Assembly: GCA_019054805.1 (NCBI GenBank)
Contig: JAHQIY010000010.1
Span: 3,021,501-3,085,500 of the forward strand
Length of the DNA stretch: 64,000 bases
Origin: Brachionus manjavacas
Lineage: Eukaryota > Rotifera > Eurotatoria > Ploima > Brachionidae
Reading direction: 5' to 3'
Both the position numbers and the translations under genes were made by a program. The notes below the pieces were generated by a model, which saw only the letters and a list, made by a program, of their open reading frames with translations, ran no database searches and was not told the origin of the DNA. Positions 10,320-23,800 of this stretch are shown piece after piece (position 1 is the first letter of the stretch; every line of letters begins with the position of its first letter).

Positions 10320-10465
10320 GCGTTTTGTGAAACATTTTTTGTTTCACGTTGTTTCACTTTCAAATTTTATTTAGCTTAATTATATCAAATTTTAAAAGTG
10401 AAAAAGAGTTTTATTTTTGGAAATTTTGGAAGGTTTGTATGAAATTTCACATTGCCTATAAGGAG
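10320..10465. mobile_element. Right end of the hAT-like MITE family
   Basis: GTTTCACGTTGTTTCACTTT ... TTGGAAGGTTTGTATGAAAT, then TTCACATTGCC, matches the right end of the element at 61194-61719. The left end was not found, so this is partial. Confidence 0.5.
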
Positions 10466-10984
10466 CAAGTCGGGCGTCATTAAAAAAGATGGAAAAAAAC
10501 ATTTTTAGTTTCTAAAATTTTATTTAAAAAATCAATAATTTAAAAAAAATCTTTTAAAAAATTTTTTAAATTAATCAATTAATTTAATTAATCTTTAAAT
10601 CTTTTTAAAAAAAAAAGTCCAACACTCGCTTGGCTTCCATTATAACCACCTAGAACTCAAAAATATCATTTCATGGAACGGAAAAAATTTCATTTGTCCC
10701 TTCACATTCATTAGACGCAAAAAAAAATCTTTATTTTCAAAAAATTTTGTAATGATTATCTAAATTTTTTTTAAATTAATAACACACAATCAAATGCGTG
10801 TTTTTAAGGTTGTGTGCTCATATGAATTTGAATGTGTGTTGGTCGCACTGGAGTGTGTGGTGGTTAGGTGGCTGTATATCACAATATAGAATAACATAGA
10901 AAAATATTTATTGAAATTAATAGTAGAATACTTATTGATAAAAATTAGCATTGAAAATTATTACATGAGAATTTTTATTGAAAA

Positions 10985-11345
10985 TTAGTAATCAAAAAAA
11001 ATATACTGGCTGCTACAGTTGGGCGTGTTTTTGGGGCTCTGGCCCACGTTCAAATGTGGTCTTACATAAGTCTTGTACAGTGAGCTGAGCATTTTGACAT
11101 ACATTGATGTAAATGTTTTGTGGATTGTAGCAAGTGCTGTGTTGCCCCTCATAGCTTCTTTCTTACATTGATCGTCCCATTTAAGATTGAACTTCATTCT
11201 TAATTCAAATTCTTAAGTATTTTAAAATGAGAGAAGTAGAACGAAATATATATAAAGATAATAAGCCAAAATCAAAAATTTTTTAAAAGAAAAATGCATA
11301 TATACAATTGAATAAAAAAGATAAAAAACATAAGCCTAAACCAAT
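10985..11345 (-). mobile_element. CR1-like LINE fragment, inverted partner of 19990-20290
   Basis: The minus strand reads WDDQCKKEAMRGNTALATIH and KMLSSLYKTYVRPHL, the typical segment after the RT domain in CR1/L2-type LINEs. The stretch is the reverse complement of 19990-20290, including the flanking AATCAAAAATTTTTT and CATAAGCC text, with few differences. It is cut off after VRPHL. Confidence 0.75.
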
Positions 11346-12640
11346 AATTTTCTAGTTTTTTAATTTTAATTTAAGAGAAAAAAGCATATCAAAGGCATAA
11401 TTCAATGTCTCAGAACAAAAGGCCTCGACAAAAAAATGATCAAATGGATTGAAAGCTTTCTCAAAGATCGAAAATTTTTTGTATATTACGGCAATCATTG
11501 ATTATTTAAAAATAATAAATATTTATCAATTTTACTTTGAAAAGACCGATCGACGCTACAAAATTGATCCATTTTAGACAACTGATCAATGAATAAAGAA
11601 CAGTTATCGTTCTTTTGGGCAAAAGACAATCGTACTTTATATTTACAGTCCGTTGCTTCTCTTTTGAAATTTTCAATGCGTTTTCTATTGGCCTAACATT
11701 TTATCATATTATCTTTTCTTGATTCTCTGCCTTAAAAATAGAAGAAACAGTACTCTGAAGTCTATTATATTTTTTCACAAGTTCTGTGACAGTGAGATTA
11801 TTTTTATTAAAATCATTCGAAATTTATAGTTTTTCGTCTAACGACAAAAGTTTTCTTTTAATTTGAGAGGACATGTATTGAATTCACAAGTCATACTCGA
11901 TTGGTAAAAATCGTTTGGTATTTTAATTTATCTAGAGGGATCACTTTGTTAAACACTTCTTTGTTTCGATATTTGTCAGTAAAAGTCTATATGTAAAAAA
12001 AAATGTTTTTAATTTAATATATTTTTACAAAAATTTACGATTGACTGACTTAGATGATTAGATAACTAACTAATTTCATTTTAAATCATAAAATAAAATC
12101 TTTTTTACTCAATCAAAAATTAGAGTAAAAATCATACAAGTACTGTCGAGTTCACGACCTTTGATTTTTCGATAATTATTTAGCATAATTATCATAATCA
12201 TACATTGCATAAGTTTGATAATTCAGACTGTTCAAAGAATCAAGTCAATTATCCTTAATTTAAGATAAAAGGTGTTTTTCTAAAAAGCCGAATTTTTTAA
12301 ATAACAAAAGACTTTTTTTTTAGATAGAAAAATCAAAAGGATTTTCAAAATCAAAAAAATTGTTTTAAAATGTTGTATAAGGAATTTGTCATTTTTATTT
12401 TTTTTTATGCTTTCAGTCTTTAAAAGCAAATGTGTAATAATTATTCCTATGTTAAATCTAGAAAGGCTAATAAACACGTCACAGATAAAAAAAAAAAAAA
12501 GATGAAAAATAAAATTATAATTGCTTTCGAAAATGTCTGGTCAAGAATGAAAAAATTTAAAATTTTTAGTTAATTGTCTTTAATTATTCATTTAATTTAT
12601 CAAAAGAATTAATTCTTCCATGTTGAAAAAAAATAGTGAA
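11346..12640. other. AT-rich stretch without supported genes
   Basis: Short open frames lack motifs. Text near 11400-11460 (AAAGGCCTCGACAAAAAAAT...GATTGAAAGCTTTCTCAAAG) could be a LINE RT trace (KGLDKKMIKWIESFLKDR in one frame). Nothing else. Confidence 0.4.
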
Positions 12641-12649
12641 AAATAATTA

Positions 12650-12780
12650 AATTAGTCAAGTCACGTCGAATGACGTTCAAATTAAAATCAAGTTTAATTA
12701 AGTCAAATTAATACAAGTCAAATTTTAACACGTCAAAAAATATTAAAGTCAAAACTAAATAGTCAAAAGTATTAAAAAAT
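12650..12780. mobile_element. AAGTC-rich MITE-like segment
   Basis: Irregular repeats of AAGTC/GACTT (AGTCAAGTCACGTCGAATGA and on) resemble the interior of the AAGTC-rich MITEs at 38263-38523 and 59466-59653. The ends are not defined here. Confidence 0.35.
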
Positions 12781-12899
12781 TTAAAAAAAATTTAACAAAA
12801 ATATACATAAATTAAAAAAGTTTTTTGAGTCTTATATTTACCGATAACTCGGACGACTCTTTTCTGACCGTCTGAAAAAATGCGATCAGAATAAGAGTC

Positions 12900-14640
12900 T
12901 TTAAAAAACAGATTGGACATTGTGAATCGCTTGACCATTCTGAATAGCTTGAAGCAACTTGATAATAGATTAATTATACCTTTTATAAAAACAGTTACTA
13001 CAACAAAGACAAATATCTGGCTAATTTCATTCAGTGAAACATACAACTTCGCATCTCTTATTGGACATAATATATCAATAAATGACAAACAATGCACAAT
13101 TGAAGACGCACAATATCCAGAAACAACCTTCAAATCCTTTGCCTTAAAATTCGTTAGTCAAAAACCTAATTTTTTCCACAGGAAAAATTTAAGACATATC
13201 ATTTCAAAATGCGTTGTGCATGATTTCGAAAAAAATTTACGAGGAATATTTCCAAGAATAAAAATTCAAACATATCTCTAAAGTTACATCTCGTGCAAAC
13301 TTCAAGATAAACTTTTCAAGAAATCCTTTATATAAAAACCTCCTAATCAACTTGTTGGAGCAAACTCAGATCGATGGCAATCATGTAAACGTAATTTAGA
13401 TCGGCGAGACTCGTTGTCCATACTGCAGGCAAATTAATCACAAAGTTTTGACTGCCCTAGCAAAAACGCTGTTTGTTCCAAGTGTAATCGAGCTGGTCAC
13501 TCATCAGAAAAGTGTTCAATGGCTAAAATAATTTCTCAAAAAAGCTTTATTGTTTTAGATGATGAAGATGAGGAAAATTTTGACAACAGAAATACAACTG
13601 AAATTGAATTGGATTATACAAATCAAAATGAAGCGCCAAAAATTGCCTCTATGATAGCCGATTTCAGTTTAAGTAAAAAGAAAAACATGACAGTCCTAGG
13701 AAAATCTAACAAAATTTTACAAACGAACATTTAATGACAAAAGCTTAAATTTAAATGATCAAAGTGAAAATTATAACAAAAAAGCAAAAAACGACGAGAG
13801 TGTTCGGGAAGTAATAAGTGGTTCTAAAGCAGACTATTCTATTGAGTCAAATGACGGTGCTAAAATAAAAGATGGGAACAGCAAGTACTCTTAACAGATC
13901 ACTCTGCCCGTAAATAATGAGACAAATTCAAGCTCGTTTGACCAACAAAAGCAAACAGCAGATCTGGTAGTAAAACCAAGCATAAAAGTTAAAAAAGTTC
14001 AAATAATGGAGCGGGAGTAACGTCGTGGAGAGCTTGGGGGTTGGTCTCTTCAGACCTTAAAGAAGGAGACAAATAGATTGATTTCATTAATCTTTAGTCG
14101 AAAGAGCATGGTACCAATCAAGAAAAAAACAGTAATTAAAAACAACCTCAATTCAATCAAATTAAGCAAATGCATAAAAAACTTTCAAACAAATATTTTT
14201 TAAAAAACAGGTTCGGAATTACACACTGGAATTATTTCAATTTACCAAGTAGGATTCATCTTTTAGAAAAATTTTTTACTCAAAATTGTGCTGACATACT
14301 TACATACTCCTAAACGAAATAAGAATAAACACGAATGATTCGAACTTCAACTTAATTTTAAAAATTACACTGCATTAGTTTAATGCCCTAAATAGACATG
14401 GTGGAGGAAAAGCTATGTCGGTAAGAGACGGTATTGAATTTAAAAAAGATTATTCATTTGATAAGATTAATGTAGAGCTTCTTTGTATTAAAATATATCT
14501 AATTAATACTCAATTTTTTATTTTTAGCCCTTTTAATCCACAAAATACTGTACTACCTTTTAAACTTTTTTTAGAAAACTTTTTATAGAAATTATGCAAC
14601 TTTGAATGTTGCACTAAGATGCATTTACAGAAATAAATTT
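12900..14640 (+). mobile_element. LINE family A, 5' part (ORF1 and start of endonuclease), degraded
   Basis: ORF1 remnant: an open stretch 12913-13281, then stops, then two CCHC knuckles in the frame around 13410-13520 (CPYCRQINHK.. and CSKCNRAGHSSEKC), then an acidic/polar tail to 13734. After a gap, the endonuclease remnant reads HRGGGKAMSVRDGIEF, ELLCIKIYL and FSPFNPQNTVLPF, parallel to the better copy at 17.2 kb (FSQYNPPNVLINF). The copy ends near 14630 before the reverse transcriptase. It has many stops and frameshifts and is inactive. Confidence 0.7.
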
Positions 14641-14859
14641 TCACATTTAGAAAAAAAGAAAGTCAAATGTTTTACATTTTTTCTATTCTTTTTATCATCT
14701 GGTGCTGAATTCCACAATACCTAACTAACAAAAAGCCTGAAACTCTGTGTTGCTCCGCCGAGACCCCGTTTAATTTTTAATATTATGAATTCTAATCTGA
14801 TTAAAAAAAATTAAAATTCTCACAAGCCAACAAAATTCAAATAAACATTAAACATTTCT

Positions 14860-14890
<31 letters not shown>

Positions 14891-15289
14891 TTTAATTTAA
14901 AAAATGCAAAAAATCGTTCATTTTCAAATTGGAATTTTAGAGAAAATGGACTTGCTTCTTGAATTCTCATTCAAAGTGTTTTCCAACATACTGTATCAAT
15001 TTAAAAATGATTCAAATTTTTTTTTTTAGATCTTAAGAAGTAAAAAAGCCGGTTTCTTCTTAAAATTTTTTAAAAGTAATTGAATTTCATATATCGAGCA
15101 CTTTATTATCTTTATTAATTGAATAATTAGTTATATAAAAAAGATTTTGTTTTAAAAGAAAGGGTTACATTTGATTTAAGGTAAAACCAACACATAATTA
15201 TAGTTGATTTAGGTAAATTTTCTAAAACTATTAACCATTGCATAATCAACTTGTATGTTTTCGACGTAAATTAATTTGACATCATGACT

Positions 15290-15740
15290 TTATATATTTT
15301 TTAACTGAACCGAGCTTAAGCTCCTTCAGAATAAAAAAATAAATAATAAAAAATTAAGTTAAGTAAAATTAAAAATAAAATCAAAAAATAGAAGTAAAAA
15401 TATGAAAAAAGTTTATGAGAGTTAAAAGTAAAATTAAAAGTAAAATCAGATAAGACAAAATTAATGCAAAAGTATCTTCTATAAAATATTTATTTTATTT
15501 TTACTCAAGTTAAGTAAAAAAGAGGAGTTTAGACATGTTTAAATAGTTGATAATTCAGGAAAAAAAGAAGAAATTACTAGTTAGCAATTACATAATGGAG
15601 TTTAGAAATATCATGATTCGAAAACTTCCCTATATTCTTCCATCAGTATGACGACCAGTGGAACAGAATTACTCAATCCTGCCTTATCTCTCACTCGACT
15701 CAAAAAGTTGATTCGAAATTGTTAGTAGATTTAGTTTATT
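15290..15740 (-). mobile_element. LINE family A 3' end, opposite strand
   Basis: On the minus strand the last part of ORF2 (for example LFELSER) is followed by the family tail CTGAAGGAGCTTAAGCTCGG and A-rich sequence. Homology with 34679-35110 and 31655-31900 is clear at the nucleotide level. It is 5'-truncated. Confidence 0.65.
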
Positions 15741-16029
15741 GAATAGCTTTAAATAGATCGAACAGCTGAATTTTTTTTTATAGTTAGATAACTTTTTCAC
15801 AACATGTTAAACAATTGGCTCCATTGAAAAAAAATCGCTGTATTTTTAAACATAAAGATTTAAAATATTAGAACTTTGAAATTCGACTTTTGGCAATCTT
15901 TTTCTTAATTTATAGGATCATCACGTGATTTAAAAGCTATATTTCAAATGGAAAGTTCGCTAGCGAACTCAAGCGAAATTCAACGTTGGAATTTTACGAA
16001 TTCAGTCAAACTGAATCTTAAAAAGCTGG

Positions 16030-19000
16030 AGTAACCTGTAAATCACAAAACAATCTTTAAGCGACACAAATGCGTACTCAGAGACTCGGAATTTTAAGAA
16101 ATTACAGCAATCTACAATTTCTCTTCGAACAAAATATGGATTATAAGGTTCAAACACACCTTTACCGCATCGAAGTTTTTGAACGTTTAATCGAAATTAA
16201 TGGTGAATTTTTAAAGATTGAAGATGCAAACAAATTGCTGGTGACAAGAAGATACTCGATATTTCACTAACTTCAAGAAGATTTCAATAAGGAATTACTT
16301 CGAGACTTTTTCGAAGCTGTTAAAATCAATGGTATCAAAGTAAAACAAATTTCAGAAGAAACATACAAAGAAAGTTAAGTTAAAACGGTGTGAAACGAGT
16401 AAAAGTTTCCTTCCCGAAATAATCAGAACAATTAGTTAGAAATTTGACTGGTCCAACAGTTCTAAACGGTTTTAAGTGCGTAATTTCAATTGCTGGACAG
16501 AAACAAAATTGCTTTTTTTGTAATGGTGAAGGGCACAACATTGCTTGATGTTCTGTCAAGAACCAAGCTTGCAAAAACTGTAATCAAAAAGAACATTTGA
16601 CCAGAAGTGCTCTTTAGCTGAGAGGCTTAAATCGATTGAACGAGCAAAAATCGACTATAGCAAACAAGCGATTCAAGAAAAAGAAGAAGAAATTTCTCAA
16701 ATAGAAACGAACATGTTGGACTTGATAACCAAAACTCCACAGATCCCAAATAACGAGTCTACAAATGAGGAATCTCTTTTGTCGTCACAGCCCAGTCAAA
16801 AAAGTATGCATACTCCAGTTCTATCAGTTAATCTTAATAAAGATTTTGAACAAATAAACTGCACAAATTTCGAAAAATTAAGGAATTAATCTATAAATCA
16901 AGCGCGTTTCAGAATCCGACAATTCACAAACAGCTGAATCGAAAAAAATAAAAGTTCAAACTAATGATAAGGAAAACAATAAACTAAATGGCGTAATGCA
17001 AAACTAAAATATTGGACAGAATTCAGATGATATCAAAAGCGGTTTTATATAAAAACAGTCAAACTAAAACACACAATGATGAAAAATCTATCAAGTAACT
17101 TTCCTCTAAGAACAGGTTAGTAATTACACACTCAAACTGTCTTCACTTACCCAGTAGGGTTCATCTCTTAGGAAATTTTTTAGCTCAAAAATGTCCCGAC
17201 ATTGTTATGCCCAATGAATTAAAGATAGATTCAAGTGAGGCAAATTTTTATCTTGATTTTCACAATTATCAGTTCGTATCTAAACCAACAATTATGGAGG
17301 AGGAGTATCTATTTTAATTAAAGAAGGAATTGAATTAATATAAGATTTTTTTTATGATGAATTCAATTCCGAACTCCTCTGTATAAAACTAAATTTAGGA
17401 AAGAAAAATGAATTAGTTGTATTTAGTCAATATAATCCACCCAATGTACTTATTAACTTTGAGCTTTTTAATAAAGTTAATAAAAAATGTAAAAACTACA
17501 TCTTAAGTGGTGATCTAAACGCTAGAACAAAGCAAATAGGCTGCATAGGGGAAATTGAAAACGGTATAATGTAAGAAGAATAATCAATGAGTTAGCCTTT
17601 TCAGTAATAAATGATAAGCGTCCTACTTTCAAAATTTTAAATAAGAATTACTTTGAAATTCTTGTTTTTTTTTTTTTAGTTTCATCTTCATTAATTGAAA
17701 AAATTTCCGAATTTCCCAATCGAAGCATCAATTTCTATGGGCTATCACTAAGAAAAAAAATCAACAGCTAAAAAATTTAACTATAAGAAAAAGCACCGGG
17801 AAATTATTTAGCGAGATTTAAAATTCTCAAATAGTTATTTTCCCTGAAAGTTCCATCACTATTGACTAAATGTGAAATTGCAAAAAAAATCATTTCTGCT
17901 TCTCATAAAACCATTCCTTAACTTTCTCAGATAATCTACAAAACCAGCCTTCCCCCCGTACATTATTATTCTAATAAAAGAACGCAGGAAAGTAAAAAGA
18001 AACTTTCAAAAAACTCGCTGTTTAAACCTCAAGCAAAAATATAATCAACTTACATTTGAGTTAAAGGCCTCTTTAAAAAAATTTTGGAATCAAAATTGGT
18101 TTTATTTTATCAAGAAGATGGGAAAAAACCCACTTACAAGTAGACCTTTTGGATTTTAAGCAAAAAATTAATAAACTTAGAACAAAAAAACGATCAAATT
18201 TAATCCCAAATTTATTTTCAAATGACAAGGAATTCAAAACTAATAAAGTAAAGGAGAACTCTTATGTTCAATATTTAGACCTGATTCTGATTTAATTGAT
18301 ACTAAGAAAGATTTCGAAATACTTAATTCTAACTCTGAATATTTTAGAAATTATGATCTGTCTAATTTTAATGATCCAATTTGCTTAAATGAATTAATTA
18401 TGGCTTTAAAAAGATTGAAAAATGAAGCGGCATCAGGACCTGTCCAAATTCACAATCTAATGTTAAAAAACTTACCTAGAAATTCATTAATAGAAATCAC
18501 AGAACTTTTTAATTTATCTCTTAGAGAAGGTAAGGTCCCGAAAGCGTGGAAAACTTCGAACATTAGAATGATTCAAAAAAAGGCGTCTAATTAACAAGAT
18601 CCTTTAAATTATAGACCAATTAGCATAACGAATTGTCTAGGAAAGTAACTGGAAAGAATAGTATACTCAAGATTATACAATTTTTTGGAACAAAATTCAC
18701 TCCTTATCCAGGAGCAATCAGGATTTAGGAAACACCGGCGAACATCAGATAATCTTTTCTTTTTAATTCATAAAATTGTGGAATCATTTAATAGAAAAAA
18801 AAGAGTTTGCGGCCTGTTTTTTGATATTTCTAAAGCCTTTTTTTACTTTTTAAATTGATTAAATTGAATCCACCTAATTACTTGACTAACTGGATTAGAT
18901 CCTTTTTGATAGTAGCACATTTAAGGTAAATGTGAATGACCACTTGAGCGACGAATATCAAATAACTGCAGGTGTTCCTCAAGGCTCAGTAATTAGTCCT

Positions 19001-19985
19001 CTTTTATTTAGTATATATATTAATGACATCCCCAAAAGAAACAAAACAAATAACGAATACTCTCTGCTTTTCGCAGATGATCTAGTTACATTCCTCATTT
19101 ATAACAAAAAGGGGAACCCAGAAAATAAGATAAATAAATACACCAACGAACTAGAACAATGGCTTATTAAACGGAAAATGAAGATATCAGTTGAAAAGTC
19201 GTGTTCAGTAGTCTTTTCTAGGTACAAAAAAGAGGGTGGTAATCTAAACTTAATAATTTATGGAAACAGAATAGTGAACCAAAAAGAAATCAAGTTTCTT
19301 GGTATAAAATTTGATTCTAAATTAAATTTTAATATATTAGTAGACTTAATTAAAGAACGCTGCAATAAAAGGCTAAATATTATTAAGGTATTGTCAAACC
19401 AAAAATGGAAATTTTTATAAATCTTTAGTCGGATCATTTTTAGACTATTCTTTTCCAAGCTTGAATTCATTTTCAGAAAATAATATCAAAAAACTACAAG
19501 CAAATTCAGAATACACCAGTATGATCTATCTTTTAGTTAAAATATGGTACTCCCTCCAATATCGTGCATCATTAAGCTTTTAATAAACTTAAATTAATAA
19601 CAGTCCCGGATCGGCTTTTTAAGTTGAGTGAGAGATCTGTTGGGACAGGACTGAGTCATTCAATACCATTGGTTGTCACAGACTGGTGGAGGAATACAAA
19701 GAAGGTTTCGAATCGAGATATATTGAATACCCAACTCCGTTGTGTAATTGCTACCTTACTATTTCCTCCTTTTTTCATTAAACCTGAACTATGTAAACAT
19801 GTGCCACATGTAAAAATCTATGTATTCTAAACTTTCATTTTTTTTTAGCTTATTTACTTTATTTTGATTTTTTTAACTCATTTATTAACTTTAATTTTAT
19901 GTTTTATTTTGATTTCCGTTTTTTTTTAATTTATTCTGAATGAGCCCTAGCTTGTTACAGAAAACAAATAAAAAATAGAACATTT
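16030..19985 (+). mobile_element. LINE family A, nearly full-length inactive copy
   Basis: Domain order fits a two-ORF APE-type non-LTR retrotransposon. ORF1 (16070-16890, broken by stops) contains two CCHC knuckles (CFFCNGEGHNIA.CS and CKNCNQKEHLTR.CS), then a Ser/Gln-rich tail. ORF2 starts near 17100. Its endonuclease holds GGGVSILIKEGIEL, FSQYNPPN and SGDLNART (the GDxNA motif). The reverse transcriptase runs from about 18370, with ASGPVQIHNLMLKNL, GVPQGSVISPLLFSIYINDI and the catalytic FADDLV near 19070. The C-terminal part includes KFLGIKFDSKLNF and LFELSER. The 3' end carries GAGCCCTAGCTTG and A-rich repeats at 19940-19985. There are frameshifts and stops in both ORFs. Jockey/CR1-like by motif style; exact clade not determined. 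Confidence 0.85.
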
Positions 19986-19989
19986 TTGG

Positions 19990-20740
<751 letters not shown>

Positions 20741-20890
20741 ATATTAGGTCTTTGACTCGGACTTTTGAAAAAAAAAATTCTGTAAATACCTCACATCTTC
20801 ATGATAAGAAGTGAAGTTTATAAATTAAGTTAATAAATTTTATTTACAAAATTAACAGATAATTAAATCAGAAAAAAAATTGCATATTGT

Positions 20891-23800
20891 TTAATGATCA
20901 AACTTTAGATCGCTAAAAACACAATCTATGTCGCTGAAGTGCACTGATGTGTCCACATTTTGCTCCTGATTCTCAATGCTGGCAAAATTTACCTTTTTGC
21001 TCTTCGACCTCATCGAGTCAGTTGTTCTCGGACTCGAAACCCAATGTTCACCACCTTCCACTCTCTCCACATCATTTTCATTAGACATTTTTCTCAATTC
21101 ACTCAGCCTGGCTCTCTTGATGCTCGAACCAGCCTTTAAACCTGCCAAATCAACAGATACCTGTTGTTTGAACTCTTTTATCCTGCTCTCTCGCCTTCTG
21201 GGAATGAACACTTCACCCTCCGGCACAGTCTCCGGGCTCTCGAAGTCAAATACGCCTCCAAAATGAGACACTGGCAGCGAGTCACTGCGCGATCTTGCTC
21301 TTTGGCCCACTTTATCATTGTCATAAATCACCACCGGCTCAATGTCCGCTCTTGCATATCCAAAATTAGACTCGCTACACAAACTGTAGCAGTCTTCATT
21401 GTTTCTACCATTTACAGCTCTCTTTTTCCACAATTCATGCAGCAACTCTGTGCACACAATCTCGGATGTGAGCATGCTTATCATCCTAAGGATAAAGACA
21501 CCATCGAATTTCAAGTAGTCATCAATAAATTTTCTTTTTTGCCTCTTGGCCTCCAGAGACACGGATTTTCTGCGCCGGAAAATTCCGCGCGTTTTCATCA
21601 CTATCGAGGTAGATTGATTCAGCTCTTTGAAATGCTTGAGCATGTTGAGTCTTTTGTTGATGTACTGCCAGCGGGAAGAGGGCAGCATTCTGTTGACCCA
21701 TTGACACAGGGCCCAGCAGTTGGCAAAGAACAGGATCAAGAACCAGAACCAGAGAAAGGTGAATATTTGCTGATTGTAAAGATTGATGGGCAGGACACAC
21801 TGGATGGTGTAGCGGTGGCTGAAGTTGGGATGGCCGAATTCGCGGATGCGGAAGTCGCACATGACCACCTTGGGAAAGTAGACCGAGTCCATGGAGCCGT
21901 CGAGGCTGTACGTGTTGGTCAAGTAGCGGAGAATGTCGATGCCGAGCTCGTGGAACTGTTTGCCCAAGAACTCGTTCATAACAAAAAATTGGAAAATAGA
22001 ATTTATTAGATAGACTATTTTGATAAAAAAGTAAGTGGTGACCAAATAGTTGCCCAAGTAGATGCCCGAGCCGCAAAACAGCGACTCGCCAAAGTACTTT
22101 ATTTTTTGAAATATCGAGTCACGTGACTTGGATCGGCGCGGGTTGCTCGCATACTGGTCTATATTCTGCACTATGTATTCCATTATTTTTTTCTTGTTGG
22201 CAAATTTTTCCACCGATTTGTACGAATGAGCCGCTTCGATCAGGTCACGCATGTCCAGACCGGCTCGCGCTGACAACAAACGCCACATTACGCGTGGAAT
22301 GTATAAAAACAGCGCTTGTATCAACAAAATAAACTTAAAATTAGCAAAAAATTTGTTTATTATTTATTCATGTTTGATTAAGAAATCGATGGATATTTTT
22401 TTTTAATTTTAAGATGGAGAAAATATTATCTTTATGCTTAACTATTACAAGGCCCCCTAATTCAGAAATTCCTGAGCTCCACTTTTTTTTAAAAAGCAAA
22501 AGCTTGTATTTAATAGCGTATCTAAGCAATCATTTATTTTATTTATTTATTTGTTTTATCTGTGCCGAGCTAAAGCTCCTTCATTATAAAATTAAATTAA
22601 AATAAATATATAACGAAAAAATACATTAAGAGTAAAATAAATCAAAATATCAATTGATTTAGTTTTTTGTGTTTGAATTACAAAATGTATCCAATGTTGA
22701 AATAGTGCCATGGTTCAAAATATTTTTTCAGTTTCAAAAAAAAAATGATTTCAAGTTAATCTTGCAAGCATGAAAAACTTTGTGTTTTTGTTAAAAAATT
22801 TTGACTTTGAGTTTGTGATATGACGATCCTTAAAGATAATATTTGTAGTTTAAAAATCTATCTACGCTCTGTTTTCCATTTTTAATAAATTGAGTATTTG
22901 TTAAAATGCACCAAACGAAAGGAAATTATAACTAAAGTCAAAATTTTATAAGAATTAAACAAAGTTTTTCGGGTCTTAGTCAGTTAGGTAAACTATGGTT
23001 CACCTGTTACTGGAAAAATTCTTGTTCTCAGGTTTTATGAACTACAGTCAACACTCTTTAATCCCGCTTTCGATACCTCGGAAAATTCGCTTACTCGGAG
23101 GAATTGGGTCAAAAAAAAACCTGTTTTGTGTAAAATACATTATATTTAAGCTCTTTAATCCGGCGAAGCCAAATTCCCTTATCTGGTGCATTTTTAAAAA
23201 CAAATTGTATAAAGTTTTGTTAATAAATATAAGCAATTAATTTTTATTGAAAAAAAATTAAACATAAAATTATTTTTTTTCCATTATTTTTCTCCTTTTC
23301 TTCTCTCAATTTTTTGTTTTCCAAAAAATGAAAGAAGTAACAGCTGATAATAATAATAGAAAAAAAATAGAGCTATCTCTCGATCAAAAGAGAGAGATAT
23401 GCAATTATTATAATTCTAATACGAATAATTTTGTTAAAATTCCTCAAACGAAATTGATATTAAAGTTCATCAAAGAGTTCAACGTATTTATAAGCAAGTC
23501 AACAATGAGTGACATAATTAGAGATCGCGAAAAATACACTGCTACTGCTACTAATTTGTCAAATAAACTAAGGTTTTATAAATTAGAAGAAAAACAATCA
23601 ACACTTGATAATTTTATTCGTAAATAATATATCCAATTATACATTTAATTAGACTTGTTTTTTTGTTATGTTTATCAATAAAAAAATTTTTATAGAACTT
23701 TTTTCTTCAATCCGAACTTTTTGTTAAAATTACAATTTTCCGAGATAACGATATCTCGGAGAATCGCTAATTCGGGCGAATATCTTAAAAATTAACTTGT

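Noticed and set aside
15954-15969. 16-bp perfect palindrome AGTTCGCTAGCGAACT
   Set aside because: Striking in AT-rich DNA but single and without context; could be chance.
21164-22009. 281-codon open frame antisense to innexin exon 3
   Set aside because: It has no recognisable motif; the minus strand is a clear innexin with family signatures, so this is a shadow caused by codon bias.
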